The notes: a model not told the origin generated them from the letters alone. Numbered from the stretch's first letter, positions 9,896 to 21,638 are shown. The stretch: DNA of 64,000 nt from Tetraselmis striata (GCA_006384855.1 VCJN01000391.1:1-64000); one strand, 5' to 3'. A program made the numbers and translations.

Positions 9896-12800
9896 ATGTT
9901 TGTCGTCAAGCGCGACGGCCGCACGGAGCAGGTGGCGTTCGACAAGATCACCGCCCGTATCAAGAAGCTGAGCTATGGGCTCAACACCGACTTTTGTGAC
10001 CCGGTACGCCCGGGGCAGCCCGAACTCACCCTCTTACCTCGTGGTGGTCATACGCCGCGCCGTCTGCTCCTAGGAACTGCGGACGCTCTAGCTTCTCCTC
10101 CATTATCGCCGCAACGTGTGTAGGTTGACAGCACGCGGCGCCTGCGTCCAAGCCGTCTGTCCCTTCTGTGGGGTTCGCAAATTCGAAATTCGAAATGCGC
10201 GCTGCGCGCAGGAGCCCCGCTCCCACACTCTCCTGTGAGGCGACCGCCTCGTCCCAGCCCGCCGGCTCCCCCACACCGTCAATATATATCTGGTGATCAG
10301 TCGTCGTCTCTGAGCCTGGGTCTGTAACTCTGACGGCGTTGACTTGGGCTGGTCAGAGTCAGCCGAAGGGTACTCACACGGGGCTTTGGTGAGAGGGGGG
10401 AGGGTGCTGTTACGAGACCTTGTCGTCGGTGCCTGGTGAACGGGTTTCCCAACGATGAACCTGCGGCGTGCCGCGTGCGAACTGCATTAAGTGGCTCGTT
10501 CCCATGCTACGAGTATCTGCAGCCTGGCGCTGGAGTGGCGCGGCTGGGTATGTCACCAACCGCACGATTCTCACCGCCTGTGCGTCGCGCCGTCGACCCG
10601 CAGGTGAAGGTCGCGCAGCGCGTGACGACCGGTGTGTACAAGGGCGTCAGCACCTCCGAGCTGGACGAGCTGGCTGCGGAAACTGCTGCCTCTATGACTG
10701 CGAGCCATCCCGACTACGCCATCGTAAGCCGCTGCATACTGCTCCTTCCCGGCAACTGGTCTCGCTCCTGCTGGCCCTTTCCCAAGGAAGTCGGGTCGCT
10801 GTCCGACCGCTCCGGGCACGGCTGGACGGCCACTCGGAACTCAGCACGTGGCTAACTATGCCTGGCCCTGTGTTTGCAGCTGGCCGCGCGCATTGCCGTC
10901 TCCAACCTGCACAAGGAGACGCTCAAGAGCTTCAGCGAGACGTAAGCCCGCCTGTCCCTCCCCCGGTAGTTCCGCAGCCATTCCCTCGAATACTGGTTGG
11001 TGTTCCGTGTTAAAACCCACAACCGCCTGGCGACGCCGATGTATGCTGATTGCTTACGCGCAGGGTCAAGATCATGTTCAACCACATCAACTCTGCCAAC
11101 GGCCAGGACGCGCCGCTCGTGTCCAAGGAGTTCTTTGACTTCGTGATGGCCAATTCCGAGGCGCTGGACAGCGCCATCATCTACGACCGCGACTTCGACT
11201 ATGATTACTTTGGCTTCAAGACCCTGGAGCGCTCCTACCTTCTCAAGGTCAACGGCAAGATCGTGGAGCGTCCGCAGCACCTGCTCATGCGCGTCGCCTG
11301 CGGAATTCACCTGGGCAACATGGAGGCTGCTATGGAGACATACCACATGCTGTCGGAGCGCTGGTTCACCCATGCCTCCCCCACGCTCTTCAACGCCGGC
11401 ACCCCCCGTCCGCAGCTGTCCAGCTGCTTCCTGGTCTGCATGAAGGATGACAGCATCGAGGGCATCTATGACACCGTGAAGGAGTGCGCTCTGATCTCCA
11501 AGTCTGCGGGCGGCATCGGTCTGTCCATCCACAACATCCGCGCCACCAACTCGTACATCCGCGGCACTAACGGCTCCTCCAACGGCATCGTCCCCATGCT
11601 GCGCGTGTTCGACACCACCGCCCGCTACGTTGACCAGGGCGGCGGCAAGCGCAAGGTAGCAACCAATAAACCGCCAGTCGCTGCCCTGAGTACACTGCCT
11701 CATTAGTACACTGCCTGAGTAGCTGCCTTGATCACACTGCCCAACACCCTTCAGTCTGGCTGACGGCACGGCATTGCTTGGCAGGGTGCTTTTGCAATCT
11801 ACATGGAGCCCTGGCACGCGGATGTCTTTGACTTCCTCAACCTGCGTAAGAACCACGGCAAGGAGGAGAACCGCGCCCGTGACCTGTTCTACGGCCTGTG
11901 GATCCCCGACCTGTTCATGCGCCGCGTGGAGGTGCGCCGATCCCCATCCTTCCCACTGTTGTACATCGCTGTGGGCCGTACGATGGCGGACCGAACGGTG
12001 GGCAGCTGGACTGATGCGCTGTGTTACCCTGCGCCCTCAGAATGACGAGTCCTGGGCCCTGCTGTGCCCAAATGAGTGCCCCGGCCTTGCTGACTGCTGG
12101 GGCGAGGAGTTTGAGGCGCTGTACACCAAGTACGAGTCAGAGGGGCGCGCGCGCCGCACTCTGCCCGCTCGCCAGGTGTGGACGGCCATCCTAGAAGCGC
12201 AGGTGGAGACCGGCAACCCGTACATGCTGTACAAGGACGCCTGCAACCGCAAGTCCAACCAGCAGAACCTGGGCACCATCAAGTCATCCAACCTGTGCAC
12301 GGAGATCATCGAGTACACTGCGCCGGACGAGACGGCGGTGTGCAACCTCGCGTCCATCGCGCTGCCTCAGTTTGTGCGCGCCCGCGATGCGCCCTTTGCC
12401 ACCGGCTACAAGAAGCTGTCAGGCTCCATGGGCGCGGACAACCGCATCTTTGACCACGCCAAGCTGCGCGAGGTCACCCACGTTGTCACCAAGAACCTGA
12501 ACAAGATCATCGATATCAACTTCTACCCCGTGGAGACCGCCCGCAACTCCAACATGCGCCACCGTCCGATCGGGCTGGGCGTGCAGGGCCTGGCCGACGT
12601 GTTCATCCTGCTCGGCATGCCGTTTGACTCCCCCGAGGCCCAGGCCCTGAACAAGGAGATCTTCGAGACTATCTACTTCGCGGCGCTGGAGGCCTCCTGC
12701 GAGGTGGCGCAGAAGGAGGGCACCTACTCGAGCTACGAGGGAAGCCCCGTCAGCAAGGGCGTGCTGCAGCCCGACATGTGGGGTGTCACCCCCAGCGACC

Positions 12801-13513
12801 GATGGGACTGGGCCGCCCTGCGCGCCGACATCGCGGCGCACGGTGTTCGCAACTCGCTTCTGGTGGCCCCCATGCCCACCGCCAGCACCAGCCAGATCCT
12901 GGGCAACAACGAGTGCTTCGAGCCCTACACCTCCAACATCTACGCGCGCCGCGTCCTCAGCGGCGAGTTCACCATTGTCAACAAGCACCTGCTGTCCGAC
13001 CTGACCAGCATGGGGCTGTGGGACAGCAACATGAAGAACCAGCTGGTGGCAGACAATGGCTCAGTGAACGGGCTGGACATCCCCGACGACCTCAAGGCCA
13101 TCTACAAGACCAGCTGGGAGATCAAGCAGCGGATGCTGGTGGACATGGCGGCGGACCGCGGCGCGTTCATCGACCAGAGCCAGTCCTTCAATGTCTTCAT
13201 GGGCCAGCCCACGTTCGGCAAGCTGAACTCGCTGCACTTTCACTGCTGGAAGCAGGGACTCAAGACCGGGCTGTACTACCTGCGCACCCGCGCCGCAGCG
13301 GATGCCGTCAAGTTCACGGTCGACCAGTCCAAGGTCAAGAAGGCGCTCACCGAGGCGCCTGCCAACAAGGCAGTAACCCCCGTCGCCAGCGCCAAGGCCG
13401 TCGCTGCCGCCAAGGTGGCAGCCGCGGACCCCGACGCCGAGCGGGAGGCGCAGATGGCCTCTCTCGTCTGCTCCTTGGAAAACAAGGAGAACTGCATGGC
13501 CTGCGGCTCCTAG
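9896..13513 (+). CDS. RNR1: Ribonucleoside-diphosphate reductase large subunit (class Ia, R1)
   Basis: Reduces NDPs to dNDPs in the cytosol together with the small (R2) subunit. Six exons join in phase: 9896-10003, 10604-10723, 10880-10941, 11064-11655, 11785-11931 and 12041-13513. The total is 2502 bases, or 833 aa, normal for eukaryotic R1. The N-terminus is the ATP-cone regulatory domain ([20 protein letters not shown]). LSSCFL carries the first redox cysteine and NLCTEI the thiyl-radical cysteine. [14 protein letters not shown] is the R1 signature with the nearby active-site loop. The tail CMACGS is the C-terminal cysteine pair that re-reduces the active site. All key residues are present, so it should be active. 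The large last exon and small early exons are typical of algal genes. The TAG stop is followed by a TGTAA signal. Confidence 0.97.
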
Positions 13514-13616
13514 GCTCGTAAAGCCTGTGCAAATGTACTGGTAGTTGGTCAGCGATGTTGCAGCACGCCACTGGTGCATGTTTGGGTGCTACATGCTCAT
13601 CGCCAGGTGCAAATCT

Positions 13617-13621
13617 TGTAA
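13617..13621 (+). promoter_or_regulatory. TGTAA polyadenylation signal of RNR1
   Basis: TGTAA is the usual green-algal poly(A) signal. This one lies about 104 bases after the RNR1 stop. Confidence 0.55.
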
Positions 13622-14367
13622 ATGCCCTACGCTCATTAGATCATAACCCATTAGTGACTGCCAGGCCGCACTGCACTGCACAATTGCCATGAATGCTGCG
13701 CAATGCTGTGATTAAGCACCTGTCAGTTGATGTGCAGTCGAGGTAACCTGATGCTCTGTGCCTCGTGCTGTGTGATTTATAGGATGAGATGGCCTATGAT
13801 AACACTGGGCTTCACTCACCGTTATCTTAATATTGGTTTGATTGTCGGTAGGAATCATTTCAACTGGAAGCCGGAAACCAAAGCAGACAACAGAAAAAAA
13901 ACAAGTACTTGCAAATGTAAATGTAGACGTGTCATGCGGTTGCTGACTACACACATACAACAATAACCCTATGTATTACCGTAGTATTGCCCTTAATGTT
14001 ACGTCAAATTGGGCTTGCTGGCAACCTTTTACAACATCCGGTATCGCTTTGTCGCTTGATTCGGTTTGTCTGCACCTGGCCCCTGGTAGACTGGGCAGGT
14101 TTCTGTATTCCATTTTTCGCGGTGCTCTTATTACCGCGTCCATACTCGACATACTCGTACAAGACATACATCAGTACACCTTACTGCAGTGTAGCAGCAT
14201 AGTCAGGCTGAGCAACACAGTAGCGTAGCAGCATGAAAAGTATACTGCCATGATTATTATTTGTCGGCACGCGGTGTTACTGTGCCCAACATTGTGCCCC
14301 CATGAGCAGGCCACGAAGCACAGACAATGGCAAATACAAAACAATCAGTCACCATGTGTGTGTGTGT
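13622..14367. other. Intergenic region
   Basis: No recognisable gene. Only short frames without conserved features occur. Confidence 0.5.
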
Positions 14368-14390
14368 GGGGGGGGGGGGGGGGGGGGGGG

Positions 14391-14457
<67 letters not shown>

Positions 14458-14529
14458 CGTGCGTGTGTGTGTGTGTGTGTGTGGTGGGTGTGGGTGTGGG
14501 TGTGGGTGTGGGTGCGTGTGTGTGCGTGT

Positions 14530-14574
<45 letters not shown>

Positions 14575-14575
14575 A
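14368..14575. repeat. G run followed by long GT microsatellite
   Basis: A 24-base G run (14368-14391) is followed by about 180 bases of GT repeats, interrupted by GC and GGGTGT steps (14392-14573). The Cys-Val and Thr-His open frames across it are products of the repeat, not genes. Confidence 0.95.
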
Positions 14576-14669
14576 ATCTAACTGCAAAGACGATGTGTTT
14601 TTAAGAATAAGACCAAGAGCTCAGTGGAAAAGGATTGTAAATAAAGTATGACACAATTACCAGTGCTGT

Positions 14670-14830
14670 TCCACGGACCACTAATATATGGGTATAAATT
14701 AGTGGTATATATTTGGGGGTATATATTAGTATTATATATTGTATATATTATACCTACATTGACGTACACATAGACCGCACATGCGTCGTGAGTCGTATCG
14801 TGGCGTGGATGCAACATATATAGATAATAT
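14670..14830. repeat. AT-rich stretch with TATATAT motifs
   Basis: Repeated GGTATATATT and TATATATTAG motifs between about 14680 and 14760. It is low-complexity and I see no gene. Confidence 0.5.
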
Positions 14831-15351
14831 CGCCATGTGTATTAATGAATGAATGTAGTACTTAATACCCCGTGCTGCGGGAGGATATAACAAGGGCGGC
14901 GGAGTGCGGCCTCTCCGGAGTGCCCGCCGCTAGCATGACCTCCCCATCCCCACCCACTTCAGCCCCTTCACACGTCGGCATCGAGCTGCCGCACCCCACT
15001 TCTAAACCTTCGCCTCGATCGCGAATTAAAGTCCCAAGTAGATATGCAGATCCCGAAGAAGCGAGTGTGTCAGTAGCGTCCACCGAACCACGCGCGCGCG
15101 CCTGCGTGCCTTGAGCACTATCGCTTGCTTGTCGCATTTTTTCTTTCTTTGGGGCGGCCGACGACCGCCTGCCCCACAACTGCGTTCCGATGCGAGTCGT
15201 CAACGCCGCGCTGCCGAGCTCGAGGCCGCGACGGAGCCCGTCCTGGCTCCACCAAAGCCGTTGATTCGCAGCGCCATCGGGGGGCGATGTCGGCCCTCGT
15301 GGCTAACCCGCTTAGTACCCCGCTTTTTTCCGCGACCCGGGGCCGGCACCG

Positions 15352-16416
15352 ATGCCGGCTACCTGCGTCGCCTCCAGCGAGCGCCGCCGGCATGGCACAC
15401 CGGCTGCCCAACCCCGGCCGGTGCGGCAGCACCCCACCCGCGCACGATGGCGACGACCATATCCTACCAGTATCCGCTACCGGAGACCGAGACCGATACT
15501 GAGACAGAGATCGGGACCGCGATCGACCCGGTCGTCCCCGACCCACCCGGTGATCGAGCTAGTCGGCCGTGGCAACCCACAGACTGGCCGCCCGCAGCTG
15601 CTCAAACATCGGCCCCCGACCCGCCAACGACGACCCCGCTTTGCTCTCCCCGAACCCCCGCCGACCCTGCCGCAGCCCAAGGCCCGGCTATCCTTCCAGC
15701 CTCACAAAGATGCCCCCGAGCGGCGGCTAACCCGCCACGACAACCACCGCACTCGATGCTGCGCCCGCATCGCGCGTCCGGCCGCGAGCCCTTGTGCGGT
15801 TCTCCAAGAGACACACGGGAAATCACTACACGCCGCGACGTGGCTACCCGGCTCGAGGGGGTCACAACAGCGAAAATGCGGACACGTTTCATCCGCAACG
15901 CACATCGGGCCGGCCGTAGCACCGCTCCCGGTTTCCGCATACACCCCTCATGCGCAGCCGATCTGCGGGATATATACCGAAGCCATGGTCCCTTCCCGGC
16001 CGGGGCATATATCGCGCGCCGGGTTAAGCCAGCACCGCAGCGCCCCCAACTGCCCCCGAGCCAAGCATCTGCAGCGCTGCCGGCGGGACGCCTCAGCTGC
16101 CTCAGCCGGAGCGTTGCAGCTATGTCGGTGGGGGAGGGGCGGGAGGGGAGAGGACGTCCATGGGGGTACCCTAGCCAAACCCGCAGTAGAGATTGCGGGC
16201 GGCATCGTCTATCGACAAAAGGGAGACTGGGTGGGTTTGTATATAAATGGGGCCCTAAAAAGCACGAGGAATGCCCAGCCGGAGTGGACCATGGTACGGA
16301 TATGGACGGGAAGGGGCTTATCAAAAATCAAAAGGAAATTACAAAATAAGGAGACGGGATGTGCCCGCTGTTTGAGGGACATGGCCTTCCGAGGGTTGCA
16401 CGCTCTGCACTATTAA
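15352..16416 (+). other. Long open frame of doubtful coding status upstream of a terminal repeat block
   Basis: 354 codons are open, overlapped by another open frame of 412 codons in a different phase (15111-16349). GC-rich DNA often gives such frames by chance. The predicted protein is rich in Arg, Pro and His with no domain I recognise; the last part (AGGIVYRQKGDWVGLYING) is the most protein-like. It is listed because the sequence downstream (16651-16837) resembles the 3' terminal block of the tyrosine-recombinase element at 28 kb in the same relative orientation. The frame may therefore be the body of a related, non-autonomous element. Confidence 0.3.
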
Positions 16417-16650
16417 ATTAGCGGACCTTATTATGCGGGTTCGTGCCGCCGAGCCTTGAGACAGCTCGCGTGTTTACCATCAAAGACCAAGAGAAGAAAG
16501 TTGTTGTAAGAGATTTTAAATTTCATTCGTTTGCAACCCCTACGGTCTGCGGGTGGTTTCAACCGGTGAAGTTACCGGTACCAGCGCGTTTCGGTACGGG
16601 CTGCCCCATCGCCCGTGAGCCATGCTTTTCCGGCCGGGGAGCTAAATAGG

Positions 16651-16837
16651 ACAGCCACCACCGGCTCGCCTGCCATCTTCCATCTCGCTGCCTTCGGCAG
16701 CACCCTCCCGTTTCCGGCTCCGCCTCCACATTTCCCTCCTCTTTCGTTGCGCCTCCGCAGCGCCATAAAGTGGCGCTTCTTCCGGCGTGTCGTGGTAAAA
16801 TAGCCTTCGCACCCTCTTTGGCAAAACCAGACTCGCT
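16651..16837 (+). repeat. Diverged terminal block related to the 28-kb tyrosine-recombinase element
   Basis: Inverted relative to 28000-28170 but clearly related at both ends. One end has CCTGCCATCTTCCA followed by a small hairpin (16687-16701). The other has GTAAAATAGCCTTCGC … TTGGCAAAACCAGACTC. The middle is diverged. This is probably the 3' end of a second, older element of the same family. Confidence 0.65.
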
Positions 16838-17295
16838 TGCATATGTATGAAATTTAGCACACGGCGAATACTCGTACGAGCACGTCCGAAGGCTCCGTAC
16901 GCTTTACAACTAGGCGCGGCGCGCGCTGCGGGGCGCGCAATCCAAGTTGCGCTGATGATATTTGTTCTTAATAATAACTAGTATAGGCAGTGAGGGGCCC
17001 CATTTGCAAAAGGTGTGACTCGCTTACATTGGTAGGAAAACAAGCCATGGGGCCGAGCAATCTGCAATGAGAAAGGGAGGTTGGGCGGGCGCGTAAGCTG
17101 TTAAGCTAGCGCAAAGGCAGAAGATGGGCCCCCGTCGATTCTCCGGAGAGTCATATAGCAGGGCTGGCTGGGCTGGCGCGTGCGCCGCTGGTCATCGGCG
17201 TTGCTTAGACATTGCGGCGTTGCTAGCGGAATACGAAGCGGCCGATCGCCGGGTGTAATTCAAACCTCTATCTTGCCAGTATGACCATTCATTTG
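16838..17295. other. Intergenic region between element remnants
   Basis: No coding or RNA gene seen. Confidence 0.5.
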
Positions 17296-17427
17296 GTTTA
17301 TCTCACTGCGCGACGGGATAGCCCTAGCGCGTCGCCCGTAGCCCGCATGTTTTCGGGCGGGGCTTGTCAGGACCACGACTTGCCTCCACGGCGGCCGGTT
17401 TACCCTGCCTTCCATCGAGCGCACCAC
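17296..17427 (+). repeat. Left direct repeat of the DIRS-type element
   Basis: Matches 20623-20780 at its start, centre and end (GTTTATCTCA…, GCCCGTAGCCCGCATGT…, TGCCTCCA, CCATCGAGCGCACCAC), with insertions between. Followed shortly by a C run at 17513-17533. Confidence 0.7.
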
Positions 17428-17987
17428 GGCAAAGTCGCGACAATTTGTTTTGCCCGGCATGGTGCCTGTCATCCGCCATCGTACCGTAGTGTACTACGGT
17501 GAGCGTAGCCTCCCCCCCCCCCCCCCCCCCCCGGAAAAAAAACAAACCGTGGGAAAACCCGGTAGGATTTTCGTGGTTGATGGCTAACTACTACACGCAA
17601 CCGAGCTGCCGATTACTCGCCCAACGCGAGGAGAGGACGGAGCCGCAGCGCTTCCCCACTCAGCGGAACAAGGTCCAAGACCTTCAAACATTGTCGACCA
17701 ACAGTAATCCATGGCCGCCCCTCGTCCCGTGTGGGCATGGCTCGACTTGCACTTATAGCCCCTACTCAGCGTAAGTGCCGAGATGCGCACCGGTTGGGGC
17801 GCATGCCAACGCATGCCCCGTGTCGGCTAGTGCACATGTGAGTACAAAGTCACACTACATTGCTAGTGGCCAAGCCAACGCCCAGTGGCACTTGGCTACT
17901 CCCACGCCGTGGCATTCTACTCCGCCGCGCACCGTGCGTGGATCCTGACGCCGACCTCGAGAGGGGCGGCACAGCGACAGAGCGCTC

Positions 17988-18420
17988 TTGAAAGCAATAC
18001 AAAAGATCCGAGCATGTCATATGTGTGCGGGCAGCCGCGTATACAGCCATATACCCGGTACGTACACGGGCAGCCGAGTACCGGTACAACGCGCTATACA
18101 GGTATCGATCACGGGCAGCCGAGTATCGGTACAAAAACACCTAACATTCCATCCCGTCCCGTCCATGGACGAACAATTTGATTTCTGGGTGGTAAGGGAA
18201 TCGAACCAATGACCTCTTGGATTGCAGCCAAGGCTCCGAAACCAGTGAAAACATTACAAAAGATCCGAGCATAATGTCATATATATATGCGGGCATCTGC
18301 GTATATAACTATACATCCGATACACGGCGGGCAGCCGAGTACCGGTATATCGCGTTGTACGGACTTCGCGATACCGTATCGATATCGATCACGGGCAGCT
18401 AAGCATCGGTACAGCGCAGG
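17988..18420 (+). repeat. Two diverged tandem units with internal GGGCAGCCGAGTACCGGTA repeats
   Basis: Each unit begins TACAAAAGATCCGAGCAT (about 17999 and 18254) and contains two or three copies of a motif close to CACGGGCAGCCGAGTACCGG. Unit length is about 255 bases. It lies between the left direct repeat and the RT of the DIRS-type element. Confidence 0.7.
18185..18232 (-). tRNA. tRNA-like 3' half (Cys-GCA-like), remnant
   Basis: On the minus strand the sequence shows an anticodon arm TTGG-CTGCAAT-CCAA (anticodon GCA), a T-loop GGTTCGATTCC and a 3' acceptor half ending TACCACCCA. The T-stem is imperfect and the 5' half (acceptor strand and D-arm) is absent. It is therefore not a working tRNA. 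Read on the plus strand it is complementary to a tRNA 3' end and could be a relic primer-binding sequence or a tRNA-derived insert. Confidence 0.5.
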
Positions 18421-18639
18421 TACAATTATCAGCTTTGCTCGCTCCACCTCGCGACATCCATCGCGCCGATTCCTCTACCCCCTCCCCCCCCCCTCCCCCC
18501 CCCTTATAATGTATACGACCTCGCGTCCGTCGTAATATTTTGGCAACCCGCTTGTGCGAATCGCATTGTTATAAAACCGTATCTCTGGAGGTGTACGCGT
18601 CCCGTTGTTGGACGGGCTCGCCCCCTTCTTTTCATCATG

Positions 18640-20590
18640 GGGGTGTCTGTGGAGGATGCTACTCCGGTCGAGCTAAAGCTTATGGACGGTGAATTGGTTC
18701 GCTTCCTTGCCGTTGGGGCATGGGAGCGAGGCCACTGCGCAAAATGGGTGTCCCGGTTGTTCTTGGTTATTATTAAGCCTGTAACAACCGATAAATAATG
18801 ATGACTCATCATTGACCTCCGCCTCTCGAACCGCTACGACTACAAGACATGCGATCTTTCGTTCGATGGAGACGCTTTTGCATTTGCGTAATTGAGGCTT
18901 ATTGTAATGGTGGCTACTGCACATTTGCGCAATTTGGCGCGCCATGGGGATTACATGTGCAGATGGACATGCATCATGGGTTTTACCCGGTTGGAATCGC
19001 CCCTAGGGACATGAGCTTTTTCACGGTCCGTTACCGCGGCACTCCGTACCGTCTGGCTGACCTTCCCGGCCATGGGAAGGTCTCTGTCCCCTTCTTACTT
19101 CTGTGAGTCCAGCAACGTCATCACCATGACATTGCGTCGTAACCGTACTGAAATAGACAACACACCATTCCCCCGCCACCAATTTGGTTTGCTCACGTCG
19201 CCCTACACGGAAGATTCCTTGTTTCTAGCTCAGACTCAGGCTGAGACCATATGGCAGCGCGACTACTTCGAACGCCGCCTCTCGGGTTTTGGCTTGTTGC
19301 GCAACCCCATCAACAAAGGCGAATGGGAGCCCACCAAGAAGCCAATGTGCATGATGTCAGAAATTGACACGTCGGGGTGGCATTTTTTTCGTGCGCCAGC
19401 TGAGAAACTTTCCGCCATTGCTCGTACGGCGAAACGCCTGATCCAGTGTGCAAAACGCGACCCCCGGTGGCGCATGCTCGCGAGTTGGCCGCCCTTGCGG
19501 GCAAATGCCATCACCCGTGGAGGTTTCTACCTCCGCAAGCTGCACGATGGGCTCAATAAGACTCGTGAATCTTGGTCCGGCCGCGTCAAGCTCACCCATT
19601 ATATCTTGAACGTCACCTGCAATGGTGAGTGGGTGTGCCCACCCAACACAACGGCAAACATACTGTCGAAACCGGTTTTTTGCACGTCGACATTTCGTCG
19701 TAGTACGATTGGGGTGCCGGTATGAATAAACATCATAATGCTCGGGGTTTGTGGTGCGACGATGACCGATATCTGCGAAGGTTACCCTGAAAAAGCTCAA
19801 AGCCTTCTGTCTGGCTATTGAGTCCTTTGTCCCCATGCTCCATAACCGTCACATCCGCTTGCATGAGGATAACCAAGCAACGTCAAAGCGGTCCTCGCCA
19901 ACCTCATCTCTCACCTATCATCACTTGTCGGTGTCATCATCAACCTCGGTCACCTCTCGCTCCCCGAGCCTCATGCTTGAGCTGCTGAAGACTTGATACC
20001 TCATGGACACGCACGGTGTTACCCCGTCCTTGCGCTACATCCGTTCCGCGGCAAATTTCTATGATGACAGCCTCAGTCGCGAGATTGATTGTGACGATTG
20101 GTGGTTCAACCCGCGCCGATATTCGCCTCGCTCACTGGTAAGTGGGGCGCCTGCAGCACCACCGACCACTTCGCGACGTCCGAAAACGCCCTTCTGCCCC
20201 GCTACAACGCCCATTGGCGTGACCCGCGGTGCTGCGAGGCCATCGATGACATGCATGCGCCTCTCCGACGTTACATGGCGTTGCAAACGTAACTTGTGTA
20301 ACCCCTTGGAACTTCATTGGAAATTTTGTCTCTAAACCGGAGTCCAGTGGTGCCTCAGCCATCGCTATTGTTCCCTATTTGCCTGACAAAGCTTGGTACC
20401 CGCTCCTCTCTGAGATGTGCTCCGACATGCGCTCTTGGGACTACGCCGCGCCACGTAGTCCTGGCAGTATTGGCGACCGCCTTCCCGTTGGCGCGCCCCA
20501 CTGGCATGTCGTTGCCTTCAACATTCCCGCCTCCGCCCCCCGCCCGTGGCCTGCTGCACCCGCCATTGTTTATTTGGCAGCCAGACGTTG
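18640..20590 (+). pseudogene. DIRS-class reverse transcriptase / RNase H, multiply broken
   Basis: RT landmarks appear in order across frames. GAWERGHCAKWVSRLFLV begins the domain, then LIIDLRLSNR after a cluster of stops at about 18796, then HHGFYPVGIAPRDMSFFTVRY, then MGRSLSPSYF in the next frame. RNase H-like parts follow: FYLRKLHDGLNK, WSGRVKLTH, IRLHEDNQA, DTHGVTPSLRYIRSAANFY and FATSENALLPRYNA. This combination, especially the WSGRVKL and THGVTPSLRYIRS-type segments, is characteristic of DIRS elements rather than copia, gypsy or LINEs. At least five stops or frameshifts. Confidence 0.8.
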
Positions 20591-20622
20591 CTCGTGAATG
20601 TTCTAATCTAGTTTTTGTTTTT

Positions 20623-20780
20623 GTTTATCTCATTGCACCGGATATTTTTGGCGCGGCGCCCGTAGCCCGCATGTGCGCGCGTATGTTTACGGGAGGTGGT
20701 CAGGGCGACCACCTGCCTCCAAGGTGACCGACCGGTCGACTCTTGTTTGCGGTGGCACGCTCCGCCATCGAGCGCACCAC
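20623..20780 (+). repeat. Right direct repeat of the DIRS-type element
   Basis: Partner of 17296-17427. It directly abuts a C run (20783-20806). Confidence 0.7.
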
Positions 20781-21225
20781 AGCCCCCCCCCCCCCCCCCC
20801 CCCCCCCTCTCCCCGTGGGCATGTTTGCTTTCAAATTCCTGATAATAACACTATGTAACCAGACGTAGGATTCTTCAGCAGACCAGATGTTCCTTGTGAA
20901 ATATCAGCAATACGCGCCATCAAGGCGCCACGTAGCAATACTGCACAACTCCCCGCTCCTATATCGCCGCCGCCTTATCCTGTTGTTCTTCATAGTACGT
21001 TGTATTATGTATATTTCCCATATCGTTCAGCGCGCGGGCGCCGGGGCGTACCCGTCCTGGTACCGCGCGGGCGCCGGCGCGGCGGCGGCCACTACGACGA
21101 AGCGCGGCGGGGTCCGCTTGCGTGGCTGCCCTGTCTCACCTCCGTTCTCTCCGCCGCGTCTCCCTCCGACACAGCCTGCGCTCCCCACAACCCGAGGGCC
21201 CATCACAATCCACACCGCCTGAAAA

Positions 21226-21594
21226 ATGGCTTCCACTTCGTTGACTTTCCGTGCCAATGTGGCTGGCTCGGGAGCCGGTAGCCTGCAGATGGCCGCCGCC
21301 GGCCGCCAGCAGATGGCGGCGCCCGCAGCTCGCGGTCTGCCTCTGCAGGTGGAGAGCCGGGTGGCCATCCGCTTCACCCGCGGCGGCCGCCGGAAGTCGC
21401 CCTTCTACCGCATCATCGCGATTGACAGCCGCGACCGTCGTGAGGGCCGCCCTCTGGAGTTCCTGGGTTACTACAACCCCATGACGAAGGAGACCAGCCT
21501 CAATGCGCCGGCCATTAAGAAGTGGATTGGCCACGGCGCACAGCCCTCCCAAACGGTTGGCAACCTGCTGAAGAAAGCTATGATTGTTGAGTAG
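21226..21594 (+). CDS. PRPS16: Plastid ribosomal protein bS16c (nuclear-encoded)
   Basis: A component of the 30S subunit of the chloroplast ribosome. One exon of 122 codons starting at ATG 21226. Residues about 1-43 form a Ser/Thr/Ala/Arg-rich, acid-poor N-terminal extension typical of a transit peptide. The mature part begins VESRVAIRFTRGGRRKSPFYR, followed by RREGRPLEFLGYYNPMTKE and a C-terminal helix, which is the complete bS16 core. Most green algae keep this gene in the nucleus. The absence of introns contrasts with its neighbours. A TGTAA signal lies 45 bases after the stop. The gene is convergent with the DYRK kinase. A mitochondrial location is the main alternative. Confidence 0.93.
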   Translation: MASTSLTFRANVAGSGAGSLQMAAAGRQQMAAPAARGLPLQVESRVAIRFTRGGRRKSPFYRIIAIDSRDRREGRPLEFLGYYNPMTKETSLNAPAIKKWIGHGAQPSQTVGNLLKKAMIVE

Positions 21595-21638
21595 GCTAAA
21601 CCCCGAGATGAGCAGCCCCCGGGTCAGTATCCTTCGGG

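Larger units (their letters stand above)
17296..20780 (+). mobile_element. DIRS-type element: RT/RNase H body between diverged direct repeats
   Basis: A readable DIRS-class RT and RNase H (about 18640-20590) lies between two direct repeats, 17296-17427 and 20623-20780. These share GTTTATCTCA, CGCCCGTAGCCCGCATGT, and CCATCGAGCGCACCAC in order. Each repeat is followed by a run of about 21-24 C residues. No tyrosine recombinase is visible inside the repeats and the upstream 1.1 kb has no clear gag. Multiple stops and frameshifts show it is inactive. Confidence 0.7.

Noticed and set aside
10852-11856. 334-codon open frame on minus across RNR1 exons 3-5
   Set aside because: It is the shadow of a well-supported gene on the plus strand in GC-rich DNA and has no domain of its own.
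14302-14651. Cys-Val and Thr-His repeat proteins
   Set aside because: Direct translation of a GT microsatellite.
18185-18232. Functional tRNA-Cys
   Set aside because: The 5' half is missing and the T-stem does not pair fully.
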